DNA of 64,000 nt. Origin: Qipengyuania atrilutea (lineage in GTDB: Bacteria; Pseudomonadota; Alphaproteobacteria; Sphingomonadales; Sphingomonadaceae). Positions 8,532 through 16,607 of this stretch are shown piece after piece. How positions within the stretch are numbered: position 1 is the stretch's first letter; each line of letters opens with the position of its first letter. Both the position numbers and the translations under genes were made by a program. Below the pieces are notes generated by a model that ran no database searches, had not been told where the DNA came from, and saw only the letters and a program-made list of their open reading frames with translations. The stretch lies in assembly GCF_013370205.1 (NCBI RefSeq), contig NZ_JABWGV010000003.1, forward strand, positions 427,501-491,500, written 5' to 3'.

Positions 8532-9413
8532 ATGACGATGCTCCTTCGAAGCGCGCTTTATGTACCCGCTAGCAATTCCCGCGCGCTGCAAAAGGCTCCG
8601 ACGCTGGATTGCGATTCAGTGATCCTCGATCTCGAAGATGCCGTAGCGCCGAGCGCGAAAGTATCAGCGCGCGAGGCAGCTCTCGAATTTGCAGGATCCG
8701 GAGCACTCGGCGAGCGCATGCTGGTCATACGGGCGAATGCTCTCGATACCCCGTGGGGCCGGGATGACATCCCGGCGATTGCCTACTCTGGCGCGCACGG
8801 GGTACTCGTTCCAAAGATCAACAGCGCCTCGGACGTCGAGGAGGTGGACAAGCTTCTCGAAGGCGCGCCGCCCGAGTTCGCGATGTGGGCTATGATCGAG
8901 ACATGCGCCGCCATCATGGCGCTCGCGGAGATCGCCGCCGCGGCGCGGTCTTCCCGCTTGTCCGGCTTCGTTTCCGGGACGAACGATCTGCTCAAGGAAA
9001 TGCGCGCCGCACCGATGCCAGGGCGACCCAATTTGATAGCGATGCTGGCCCTGACAGTCGCCGCCGGGCGCGCTTCGGGCTTGACCGTCCTCGACGGCGT
9101 CTACAACGATTTCGGCGATCATGCGGGCTTTGCCGCAGAATGTCGTCAGGGCCGGGACTTCGGGTTCGATGGCAAGACGCTGATACATCCCGGACAGATC
9201 ACCGCAGCCAATGAATGCTACGGGCCTTCGACGGAGCAGCTAGCCGACGCCAGGAATATCGTCGCTGCGTTCGCGCGATCGGAAAATGCCGAGGCGGGCG
9301 TGATCGAAGTCGACGGGAAGATGGTGGAGCGGCTTCACCTCTCGATCGCTGAAGAGACGATCGCACGCGCCGAACGTATTCACGAGCGAGAGCGGCAGAC
9401 AAGCGGTTCGTGA
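8532..9413 (+). CDS. CitE/HpcH/HpaI-family C-C lyase or acyl-CoA thioesterase
   Basis: A 293-residue TIM-barrel enzyme of the citrate-lyase-beta (CitE) family, which cleaves or hydrolyses beta-hydroxyacyl-CoA esters such as malyl-CoA or citramalyl-CoA using Mg2+. Visible family motifs are R-S-x-L-Y-V-P-A near the N-terminus, the metal-binding strand I-L-D-L-E-D-A-V (about residues 31-38), the catalytic-strand W-A-M-I-E-T and the signature F-D-G-K-T-L-I-H-P-G-Q-I near residue 212. No citD or citF genes adjoin it, so it is not part of a classical citrate lyase. A stand-alone malyl-CoA/citramalyl-CoA lyase or thioesterase is more likely; the exact substrate cannot be read. The ATG at 8532 is followed by another at 8538, and either may be used. 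Confidence 0.85.
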   Translation: MTMLLRSALYVPASNSRALQKAPTLDCDSVILDLEDAVAPSAKVSAREAALEFAGSGALGERMLVIRANALDTPWGRDDIPAIAYSGAHGVLVPKINSASDVEEVDKLLEGAPPEFAMWAMIETCAAIMALAEIAAAARSSRLSGFVSGTNDLLKEMRAAPMPGRPNLIAMLALTVAAGRASGLTVLDGVYNDFGDHAGFAAECRQGRDFGFDGKTLIHPGQITAANECYGPSTEQLADARNIVAAFARSENAEAGVIEVDGKMVERLHLSIAEETIARAERIHERERQTSGS

Positions 9414-9458
9414 CGCAGATAATCTCGAGTTCTGCGCTCGAACTGACGCCCGGTCGGA

Positions 9459-11084
9459 TCAAGCAACCGGCTTGAACGTATCCGGATCCGCCATGCGCCA
9501 GTAATCCGCGAAGGGCGTGTCGTCGGGTTCGCTCAGAAGCTTACCTTCCTCGACCTCATGCACGATTTCGGACCACGGTATCATTTGCGCGTTGTTCTTC
9601 CACTGGCGCAGGTGCCGCGGGGTGAACTCGTCCGGTGACTGAAGGCCGCATGCGACGACGATGTCGTGCAGGCTGTCGAGCGTCTTGGACTGAAAGTTCG
9701 CCACCCGCTGCGCTTTCTCCGGAATGACGAGAGCTCGCTGGCGGGCAGGCGAACTGGTTGCCACGCCGGTGGGGCAGGTCCCGGTATGGCACCGCATCGA
9801 CTGAACGCAGCCGAGTGAAAACATGAACGCGCGCGCGGCATTGCACCAGTTCGCGCCCAGCGCCGCGTTCATCGCAATCGCGGAGCCGGAAAATACCTTC
9901 TCCGCTGCGGCAAGCCGGATCTTGCTTTTCAGGCCGGTGCCGATGAGCGCGTTGTTTACGTAGTAGAGGCCTACGCGCAGCGGCAGTCCGACATGGTTCG
10001 ACAATTCCATCGGTGCGGCTCCGGTGCCGCCGCCTCCGCCGTCCACGACGATGAAGTCGAGCGTGATACCGCTTTCTACCATGGCCTTGCAGATTGCGAA
10101 CACCTCGTGCGGCATGCCTACGCACAGCTTTACGCCAATTGGTTTGCCGCCAGAGAGTTCGCGCATCTTCGCCGCAAATTTGAGCATTTCGCGCGGCGTC
10201 GAGAACGCTGAGTGGCCCGGCGGGGAAAGGCAGTCCTCGTTTTCCGGAACCTGCCGCGTCTCGGCAATTTCCTTGGTAACCTTCGGAGCCGGAAGCAATC
10301 CGCCGTGTCCGGGCTTCGCGCCCTGGCTGAGCTTGATCTCCGTCATCTTGACCTGGTCGTTCTGCGCCTTGTCGCGGAAGCTTTCGGGATCGAAATTGCC
10401 GTTTTTGTCGCGCGCACCGAAATAGCCGGAGCCGATCTCCCACACGACGTCGCCGCCGTGCTTCAGGTGATAACGCGACAGGCCGCCTTCCCCGGTATCG
10501 TGATAGAAATCGCCGATCTTTGCGCCAAGGTTGAGAGCTTCGATAGCGTGGTCGCCAAGCGATCCGAAGCTCATCGCGCTGATGTTCAGCCGCGCTGCCT
10601 CGTAGGGCTTGCTGCACTGATCGGTCCCGACTTTCACGCGGGTGCGTTTCGGCGCGCCGGCGTTCGGGTTGATCGAGTGGCAGAGCGCTTCGTATTCTTC
10701 CGAATAGACGTCGAGTTCGGTGCCGAACGGATGGGCGTCTTCCTGCCGTTTCGCGCGGGCGTAGACGAGCGAGCGCTGCATGCGGTCGAACGGACGCCCT
10801 TCCAGCGGACCTTCGACGATGTAGCTGCGCAGATACGGCCGCAGATCCTCGAACAGCCAGCGGAAGCGGGCGGTCAGGGGGTAATTACGGCGTAGCGAAT
10901 GCTTCGTCTGGATCATGTCCCAGACCGCGAGAGAAAGGAGCGGTGCGAACAGGACGAGCGTCCACAGGAACCCGGCGGAAACCTGAATGCCGAGCAGCAC
11001 GGCTAGGATTACCAGTGCGAGCGGTATCCAGAAACCGAGGTTTCTCACGAAGCCCTTGTCGGCAAATAAAGCGCGCGCGACCAT
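9459..11084 (-). CDS. FMN-binding glutamate-synthase-family protein with N-terminal membrane helices
   Basis: A 541-residue protein with the FMN-binding alpha/beta-barrel of the glutamate synthase large subunit (GltB central domain), preceded by two hydrophobic segments at about residues 15-50. Markers are the glycine-rich V-V-D-G-G-G-G-G-T-G-A-A-P flavin/substrate loop and the cysteine motif C-H-T-G-T-C-P-T-G-V-A that binds the 3Fe-4S cluster in GltB. It lacks the class II amidotransferase domain and the GXGXG domain of true glutamate synthase and has no GltD partner nearby. This membrane-attached family is common in proteobacteria, and its true substrate is not established. It is divergent from the lactonase gene at 11239. 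A run of A/T-rich bases before the start at 11084 is compatible with a promoter. Confidence 0.85.
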   Translation of the reverse strand: MVARALFADKGFVRNLGFWIPLALVILAVLLGIQVSAGFLWTLVLFAPLLSLAVWDMIQTKHSLRRNYPLTARFRWLFEDLRPYLRSYIVEGPLEGRPFDRMQRSLVYARAKRQEDAHPFGTELDVYSEEYEALCHSINPNAGAPKRTRVKVGTDQCSKPYEAARLNISAMSFGSLGDHAIEALNLGAKIGDFYHDTGEGGLSRYHLKHGGDVVWEIGSGYFGARDKNGNFDPESFRDKAQNDQVKMTEIKLSQGAKPGHGGLLPAPKVTKEIAETRQVPENEDCLSPPGHSAFSTPREMLKFAAKMRELSGGKPIGVKLCVGMPHEVFAICKAMVESGITLDFIVVDGGGGGTGAAPMELSNHVGLPLRVGLYYVNNALIGTGLKSKIRLAAAEKVFSGSAIAMNAALGANWCNAARAFMFSLGCVQSMRCHTGTCPTGVATSSPARQRALVIPEKAQRVANFQSKTLDSLHDIVVACGLQSPDEFTPRHLRQWKNNAQMIPWSEIVHEVEEGKLLSEPDDTPFADYWRMADPDTFKPVA

Positions 11085-11238
11085 GCCCGGCCTCCTGTTT
11101 TGAGCCTTTGTGGGCGTGTTAGTTAGTTATCGCCGCATGCAAGTAAAGCGCGCGCTCGGTGCCGAGGGACTTTCAACGCATGGGACTTTTGCTAGAACAC
11201 GCCGCGCGGCGATGGGCTGCAAGCGGAGGGATCGGGCT

Positions 11239-12276
11239 ATGCGAGTGATGAGAGTTCTGGCGATAAGCAGCGCTTTGCTAGTTGCTTCCTGCGCTCAAAC
11301 CGGCGCCGCGGACTTGCGCGGGGGCCAAGGCGCGGTCACGCCGAGCGGTCAGAATTCGTCCCGGCTCGCAGCGCTCATACCTAGCGGTAGCGAACTGGAA
11401 ACGCTCGGATCGGGCCTGCAATGGGCGGAGGGGCCGGTGTGGATCGACGACGATCGCGGCGGCTATCTGCTGCTGACCGACGTGCCCGGTAATGCGATCC
11501 ATAAATGGTCGGAAGGCAGCGGGTTCGAACTTTGGATGAAGCCCTCTGGATTTACGGGCGCGCCGGTCGAGGGAATGGGCTCGCCCGGTGCGAACGGACT
11601 GCTTGCAGGCCTAAGGAGCGGCACGATCCTCCTTGCCGATCATGGCAACCGCGCCGTGTACGAGCTCGATCTCGCCACGAAAGCGAAGCGCAATCTGGCG
11701 GACCGTTTCGGCGGCAAGCCGTTCAACAGCCCGAACGATCTCGTGACCGACCGGGCCGGGAACCTCTACTTCACCGATCCGCCCTACGGTCTTGCCGCAG
11801 AGGATGCTTCACCGCTTAAGAAGCAGGCCTTCAACGGGGTCTACCGCCTGGACAAGAGCGGAACTGTTACGTTGATCGACGATAGCCTCACGCGGCCGAA
11901 CGGCATTGCTTTGTCGCCGGACGAGCAGACGCTTTATGTGGCGAACAGCAATTCCGAGCGCGCGATCTGGATGCGTTATGTGCGGCAGCCGGACGGCAGT
12001 TTCGGCAACGGAAGCGTGTTCTACGATGCGACCGCGCTGATCGGGTCCGAAAATCCCGGCCTTCCGGACGGCATGGTCGTCGACAAGGAGGGCTTCATCT
12101 ATGCGACGGGGCCGGGCGGTGTGCTCGTCTTCTCTCCGTCAGCCGAGCTTCTCGGCACCGTGCGAACGGGCGGTCCGGTCGCCAACGTGACTATCGGCGG
12201 ACCGAAGCGGGACTGGCTGTATCTGGCGGCGAACGACAAGCTGATGCGTATCAGACTTGCAGGACCGCGCCTTTAA
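11239..12276 (+). CDS. SMP-30/gluconolactonase-family lactonase, predicted lipoprotein
   Basis: A 345-residue six-bladed beta-propeller of the SMP-30/gluconolactonase/LRE family, which hydrolyses sugar lactones with a divalent metal. The frame is open from 11110, but I choose ATG 11239 because AGCGGAGGG lies 8 bases before it and translation then starts with a lipoprotein signal (M-R-V-M-R-V-L-A-I-S-S-A-L-L-V-A-S-C). Propeller motifs include G-P-V-W near residue 66, N-S-P-N-D-L-V, Y-F-T-D-P-P-Y-G, R-P-N-G-I-A-L-S-P-D-E and L-P-D-G-M-V-V-D, which supply the usual metal ligands. It heads a same-strand group with a fructokinase and a glucose-fructose-oxidoreductase-like enzyme. In that setting it would open the gluconolactone made in the periplasm (inference). 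Confidence 0.85.
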   Translation: MRVMRVLAISSALLVASCAQTGAADLRGGQGAVTPSGQNSSRLAALIPSGSELETLGSGLQWAEGPVWIDDDRGGYLLLTDVPGNAIHKWSEGSGFELWMKPSGFTGAPVEGMGSPGANGLLAGLRSGTILLADHGNRAVYELDLATKAKRNLADRFGGKPFNSPNDLVTDRAGNLYFTDPPYGLAAEDASPLKKQAFNGVYRLDKSGTVTLIDDSLTRPNGIALSPDEQTLYVANSNSERAIWMRYVRQPDGSFGNGSVFYDATALIGSENPGLPDGMVVDKEGFIYATGPGGVLVFSPSAELLGTVRTGGPVANVTIGGPKRDWLYLAANDKLMRIRLAGPRL

Positions 12277-12311
12277 CCGATGGCGTATAAACCGGTAGCG
12301 AAACCCTCGCG

Positions 12312-13187
12312 ATGAGCGGTCTGCTCGCAGGGATCGAGGCCGGGGGTACCAAGTTCGTGCTGGGCATTGGCACCTCGCCCGAGGCTGTCACCGCGCGACA
12401 CGTCATCGCGACCCGCAATCCCGAGACCACCCTCGATGAAGCGGTTCGCTGGCTTTCCTCGCAAGGCGATATCGCGGCGCTGGGCATCGGCAGCTTCGGC
12501 CCGGTCGAGCGCGATCCGGCAAGGCCTCGATGGGGCCAGATTCTCGATACGCCCAAACCCGGTTGGGCCGGGTGCGACATTGCCGGATGGTTTGCCGAGC
12601 GAATGGAAGTCCCGGTCGGCTTCGATACCGACGTGACCGCCGCGGCCCTTGCCGAATACCGCTACGGTGCCGGTCGCGGTAAGGCCTCGCTGGCCTATGT
12701 GACCATTGGCACCGGGATCGGCGGCAGTATCATGGTGGACGGAAGGCCGCTCGCCGGGGCGGGGCATCTCGAAATGGGGCATTACTATCCGCAGCGCACC
12801 GATAGCGGCGGTAGGTTTGAAGGCGTTTGCCCTTATCACGGCGACTGCCTCGAAGGCCTCGTAAGCGGCCCAGCGATTGAGCGCCGGTGGGGCGCGTCCT
12901 TGTCCGAGCTTCCCGCGGATCACGAAGCGCACGCCATCGTCGCGGGCTATCTCGCGCAGCTATGCCACGCCATTTCCGCTTTCGGTGCACCGGAAGTCAT
13001 CGTTCTCGGCGGCGGAGTGATGAAATCGCCGGGTCTCTTGAAACAAGTTCGGGAAGCGAGCGAGCGCATTGAAGGCGGGTATTTTCCGGGCCGCGAACGC
13101 CGCAGCATCGTTTCCCCGGCGCTTGGCGAGGATGCCGGTATCGTCGGCGCACTCACGCTCGCAGAAGAAGCGATGCACGGAAAGTAA
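12312..13187 (+). CDS. ROK-family fructokinase
   Basis: A 291-residue sugar kinase of the ROK family. The phosphate-1 motif G-I-E-A-G-G-T-K-F is at residues 7-15, catalytic aspartate in F-D-T-D-V-T-A-A-A-L-A-E near residue 105, and adenosine motif G-T-G-I-G-G-S-I. The metal site is H-Y-Y-P-Q followed by C-P-Y-H-G-D-C; this C-P-x-H-x-x-C form is that of fructokinases rather than glucokinases, whose motif is C-x-C-G-x-x-G-C. It would convert fructose to fructose-6-phosphate in the cytoplasm. It lies 35 bases after the lactonase and 103 bases before the oxidoreductase, on the same strand, which supports a shared glucose/fructose function. Confidence 0.88.
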   Translation: MSGLLAGIEAGGTKFVLGIGTSPEAVTARHVIATRNPETTLDEAVRWLSSQGDIAALGIGSFGPVERDPARPRWGQILDTPKPGWAGCDIAGWFAERMEVPVGFDTDVTAAALAEYRYGAGRGKASLAYVTIGTGIGGSIMVDGRPLAGAGHLEMGHYYPQRTDSGGRFEGVCPYHGDCLEGLVSGPAIERRWGASLSELPADHEAHAIVAGYLAQLCHAISAFGAPEVIVLGGGVMKSPGLLKQVREASERIEGGYFPGRERRSIVSPALGEDAGIVGALTLAEEAMHGK

Positions 13188-13290
13188 GCGCGACACGTTG
13201 CGGCGGAACGGATGGCTTGCGCTTCGCATTGAATTGTCGGAGTAACACGCGGCAGCCCGAGAACGGCGACACGCGAACTGGAGACGAAGC

Positions 13291-14511
13291 ATGCGCGATA
13301 TATCCTTGACCCGTCGGAGGCTGATCGAAGTAAGCGGCGGAGCCGCTGCTGCGACCATGATTGCGGCCAACCAGGCCGCTTTCGCGCAAGGCGGCGGACC
13401 GCGCGCTGTCGGGCAGCCCATGCCGAACGGGGTGGAGCTTCCCGAAACACCTCCGCGCGCCAAGAGCCCGGACAGCGTCGGCATCGCCATCGTCGGCCTC
13501 GGCGATTACGCCCTGAAGCAAATCATGCCGCGGGTCGATCAAACCGACCGCGTGCATATCGCCGCGCTCGTGTCCGGCAATCCGGACAAGCTGCGCGAAG
13601 TCGGTGAAGCGTACGGCGTGCCGCGGTCGTCGCGCTATTCCTACGATAATTTTGCCAGCATCGCACAGAACGAAGACGTCGATGCGGTCTACATCATTCT
13701 GCCGAGCGGGCTTCATGCCGAATGGGCCGAGCGTGCCTTCGCTGCCGGCAAACACGTGATGAGCGAAAAGCCGATGGCCCTCTCCACTCAGGAATGCGAG
13801 CGGATGATCGCGGCCGGTCGCCGCGCCAACCGCAAGCTGATGATCGGTTACCGCTGCCATTTCGAGCCCTACAACCTGAAAGCGATGGAACTGATGCGCG
13901 AAGGCGCCGTCGGTACGCCGCGCCTGTTCCGCACTGAGCATTCCTATCGCGCGGGACCGACAACCCCGAGCGAGAACTGGCGGTTCAACCGCGCCCTCGC
14001 AGGCGGCGGCCCACTTGAGGATTATGGCATTTACGGCTTGCAGGCCGCGCTCTACCTGTCGGGCGAGATGCCGGAAAGCATCAGCGGCACCACCTTCCAG
14101 CCTGCAAATGATCCGCGGTTCGCGGAAATTTTCGCGCATACCGCGGCGCAGCTTCGCTTCCCGTCCGGCGCGGTCGCGCAGATTGCGACCTCCTACGATT
14201 CGGCCGGGCGCAACATGGCCGAAGCACGCGGGACGACCGGCTCGCTGTCGATGGAGCCGGCGACGGGTTATTCCGGCAACACGCTGGAAGTCACGTCGGG
14301 CGGGAACACGCAGTCCTACGATCCGGGCGAGTCGACGGTGCAGTTTGCACGGATGCTCGATCACTTCGCCGATGCGATCCGGGATGGGACCGAGATCATC
14401 ACGCCCGGTGAGATGGGCCTGCGCGATCTGGCGCTTATGGAAGCGATCTACGCATCGGCAAAGACCGGCAGGACCGTTAAGATCGGCCGGAACGGGCGCT
14501 ACGAACTATAG
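13291..14511 (+). CDS. Glucose-fructose-oxidoreductase-like Gfo/Idh/MocA enzyme, Tat-exported
   Basis: A 406-residue NAD(P)-dependent oxidoreductase. The N-terminus has a twin-arginine type signal (T-R-R-R-L-I-E-V-S-G-G, then an alanine-rich stretch to about residue 37), so it is predicted to be folded with cofactor and exported. The Rossmann motif is I-A-I-V-G-L-G-D-Y-A near residue 69; the family catalytic motif E-K-P-M-A follows G-K-H-V-M-S. The stretches V-Y-I-I-L-P, L-H-A-E, and L-M-I-G-Y-R-C-H are very close to what I recall of Zymomonas glucose-fructose oxidoreductase, which makes gluconolactone and sorbitol with tightly bound NADP. The neighbouring lactonase and fructokinase fit this. 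Substrates are inferred. Confidence 0.85.
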   Translation: MRDISLTRRRLIEVSGGAAAATMIAANQAAFAQGGGPRAVGQPMPNGVELPETPPRAKSPDSVGIAIVGLGDYALKQIMPRVDQTDRVHIAALVSGNPDKLREVGEAYGVPRSSRYSYDNFASIAQNEDVDAVYIILPSGLHAEWAERAFAAGKHVMSEKPMALSTQECERMIAAGRRANRKLMIGYRCHFEPYNLKAMELMREGAVGTPRLFRTEHSYRAGPTTPSENWRFNRALAGGGPLEDYGIYGLQAALYLSGEMPESISGTTFQPANDPRFAEIFAHTAAQLRFPSGAVAQIATSYDSAGRNMAEARGTTGSLSMEPATGYSGNTLEVTSGGNTQSYDPGESTVQFARMLDHFADAIRDGTEIITPGEMGLRDLALMEAIYASAKTGRTVKIGRNGRYEL

Positions 14512-14527
14512 AGCACGGCGCCCCGCG

Positions 14528-14947
14528 TTACCCCGACGCTTTCTCTACGAGCCGAACGATCGCCATTCCGGCGATCATCGACGCGGCGAAAATCGCGGCG
14601 GCGTTGAAGTCGATCACGAGCGCTGCGATACCCGGACCGGGGCACAGTCCCGCTACGCCCCAGCCGATGCCGAACAGCGCCGCGCCGCCGATCAGCTTCC
14701 GGGTAAGGTCCGATTTCTGCGGAAGATGGAAATTCTCGGCAAGCAACGGCGTACCGATACGTGGCACGAAGCGCCAGGCAATCGCCATGACGAGAAGCGC
14801 GGCTCCCATGACGAAGGCGAGGGTGGGGTCCCACGCGCCGAACACGTCGAGGAAGCCGCGGACGCGGACCGGATCGGTCATGCCTCCGATAGCCAAGCCG
14901 GCACCGAACAGCGTTCCGGAGATGAGCGCAGCGAGTTCGGCACGCAT
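14528..14947 (-). CDS. YeeE/YedE-family (DUF6691) half-transporter, second subunit
   Basis: A 139-residue integral membrane protein with about four hydrophobic segments. It is the C-terminal half of the split YeeE/YedE (TsuA-like) family, members of which import thiosulfate or related sulphur species. The motif G-L-A-I-G-G-M-T-D-P near residue 18 and G-W-G-V-A-G-L-C-P-G-P-G near residue 100 carry the conserved cysteine region. I choose ATG 14947 because it overlaps the stop of the partner gene (TAATG) and because the family starts at this point (M-R-A-E-L). A longer frame reaching 15220 only covers the partner gene in another frame. Sulphur transport is a family-level inference. Confidence 0.85.
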   Translation of the reverse strand: MRAELAALISGTLFGAGLAIGGMTDPVRVRGFLDVFGAWDPTLAFVMGAALLVMAIAWRFVPRIGTPLLAENFHLPQKSDLTRKLIGGAALFGIGWGVAGLCPGPGIAALVIDFNAAAIFAASMIAGMAIVRLVEKASG

Positions 14948-15393
14948 TACAGAACCTCCCAACCGAGCGCGTTCATCACAGCTACCGTTGCAATACCAGT
15001 GAGCATGAAGGTGCCGGTGGCGACGAGAGATCGCGCGGAGAGCCGGCTCACCCCGCAGACGCCGTGACCGCTCGTGCATCCGCTGCCCAGGCGCGTGCCG
15101 ATGCCGACGAGCAGCCCTGCAACGATAAGCGGGAGAGGGCCGGCGAAACGCGCCTCGATGCCGCCTGACGCGGCTGCTACGACAAGCGCACCGAGCGGTA
15201 GGCCGAGCACGAACATCCATGCTGCGGCACGCGTAATGCCGCTACCGCCGAGGCCTACCGCCTTGGCAGCGATCCCCGATATGCCTGCGATCCGGCCGAG
15301 GCCGAGCAGCATTATCGCGGCCGCGATACCGATGAGAGCGCCGCCAGCCAATCCGGCTAGCGGCGCGGCGTCAGGAAAACCGGGCAGGGTCAC
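14947..15393 (-). CDS. YeeE/YedE-family half-transporter, first subunit
   Basis: A 148-residue membrane protein with four or so hydrophobic segments, the N-terminal half of the split YeeE/YedE transporter. It carries the diagnostic G-S-G-C-T-S-G-H-G-V-C-G motif (about residues 103-114), whose cysteines relay thiosulfate in characterised TsuA proteins. It overlaps the partner at 14528-14947 by one base, so the two are translated together and probably form one pore. Such pairs often sit beside persulfide dioxygenases or ArsR-type regulators; none is visible here. Confidence 0.88.
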   Translation of the reverse strand: MTLPGFPDAAPLAGLAGGALIGIAAAIMLLGLGRIAGISGIAAKAVGLGGSGITRAAAWMFVLGLPLGALVVAAASGGIEARFAGPLPLIVAGLLVGIGTRLGSGCTSGHGVCGVSRLSARSLVATGTFMLTGIATVAVMNALGWEVL

Positions 15394-15477
15394 TTGGCGC
15401 GTCGGGGCAAAGGCTTACCCGTGTTCGTATATATCACTGTCATTGCCGACTACATTACTGCGGGCGGCTGGCTGCGG

Positions 15478-16572
15478 CTAGGCCGTTTGCAGGGTGCCGT
15501 CTTCTGGGCTGCGATAGCTGCGCATCTGCGCACCGAGCAGGAAGAAGCCCAGTAGCATCATCAACCACGTTGCAGGCTCCGGCACGGCGCCGATCGGGCT
15601 GCGATAATTCACGTTGTACTCGACAGGTCCGAGAGCGCCCGAAGGCGGAAAGGAGGGCGGCGCAGTGATTTCGACGAACCGGTAAGTGACGCGGAACGGG
15701 TCGAAGATCGCACCAACGGCCGGGTTCTGCTCGCCAGCAAGAACGTCGCTCAGCGTCAGTGCGTTGAACGCGGAAGCGAGCGCCGACAGCGTCATCGGGT
15801 CGGCTAGCCGCGTGTCCCTAGAGACGACTCCGCCCGCGTTACGCGGATCTCCGAACGCGACTTGCAGGCTCTCGCACAGCGTTGGGTTCGCGCAGTCGAA
15901 CTGGTCGGTCGTGATCGTCAGCGTCGAGCGGTAGAACAGGTTCGTCGTCGCGCCCGGCGCAATCGTGGCCAGAGGCAGCATCAGGTCGGTCGCGCTCCAG
16001 TCGAGCACGTTCCAGTTCGGATCGGTGTTGCTGTCGAAGATGAAGTTGGCGAAGCCCTCTCCGTCGCTCGTGGTGACGGACGGGGGAACGGTCACCGCGG
16101 TACCGCTCGCGGTGTAGATCACGCCCTGGCGGAGGCCGGGATCCTGCGAGACGCTGAACGCGAAATTGGCCGTCGAATTAGTATCTTCGCCAAGAAACGA
16201 GTTCGCGAGATGTCCGGGCGTGATCTGCGAATCGAACCGGAGATCGACCGGCGTGCTCCCGGTATTGGTCAATGCGAAGGTGATGTTCGTCGACAGCGCC
16301 ATCGTGCACGAACCGACGCAATAGCCGTTGTGCAGGAAGAAGAAGCTTCCTTCATCGAGCGTGCCCGTCAGTGAAAGCCCCATTTCCGAGATTCCGCTCG
16401 CAGTCGTTACGCTGCGATCGACAGCTACGTTGCCGCCCGCATTGGTGCCCGACCCGCTTATGCCGCCCACGGTGTAGGTGTAGCTGTTCTCGATGCTGGC
16501 GTCTTCCGTGACCTGCGCGGACAGCGGAGCGGCAAGGGCGGCGCCCGTCATACCCAAAATCCAGTACCTCAT
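15478..16572 (-). CDS. PEPxxWA-CTERM sorting-domain exported protein (large)
   Basis: A 364-residue exported protein. It begins with a cleavable signal (M-R-Y-W-I-L-G-M-T-G-A-A-L-A-A-P-L-S-A) and ends with V-P-E-P-A-T-W-L-M-M, a hydrophobic helix and a basic tail, the PEPxxWA-CTERM signal of Sphingomonadales that is processed by an exosortase-type enzyme. I choose ATG 16572, preceded by GGAG, over the upstream GTG at 16584. The middle part is rich in T, S, N and G and looks like a beta-rich surface domain; I recognise no enzyme family. It is the third gene of an apparent operon, 35 bases after the TIR-TPR gene. Confidence 0.85.
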   Translation of the reverse strand: MRYWILGMTGAALAAPLSAQVTEDASIENSYTYTVGGISGSGTNAGGNVAVDRSVTTASGISEMGLSLTGTLDEGSFFFLHNGYCVGSCTMALSTNITFALTNTGSTPVDLRFDSQITPGHLANSFLGEDTNSTANFAFSVSQDPGLRQGVIYTASGTAVTVPPSVTTSDGEGFANFIFDSNTDPNWNVLDWSATDLMLPLATIAPGATTNLFYRSTLTITTDQFDCANPTLCESLQVAFGDPRNAGGVVSRDTRLADPMTLSALASAFNALTLSDVLAGEQNPAVGAIFDPFRVTYRFVEITAPPSFPPSGALGPVEYNVNYRSPIGAVPEPATWLMMLLGFFLLGAQMRSYRSPEDGTLQTA

Positions 16573-16607
16573 CGTCGTCTCCACTCATACTGACCCGCAG
16601 GTGCGCG

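Noticed and set aside
8100-8535. Two short + strand frames after the tRNA terminator
   Set aside because: No ribosome site, no motif, unusual Cys/Arg/Ser composition.
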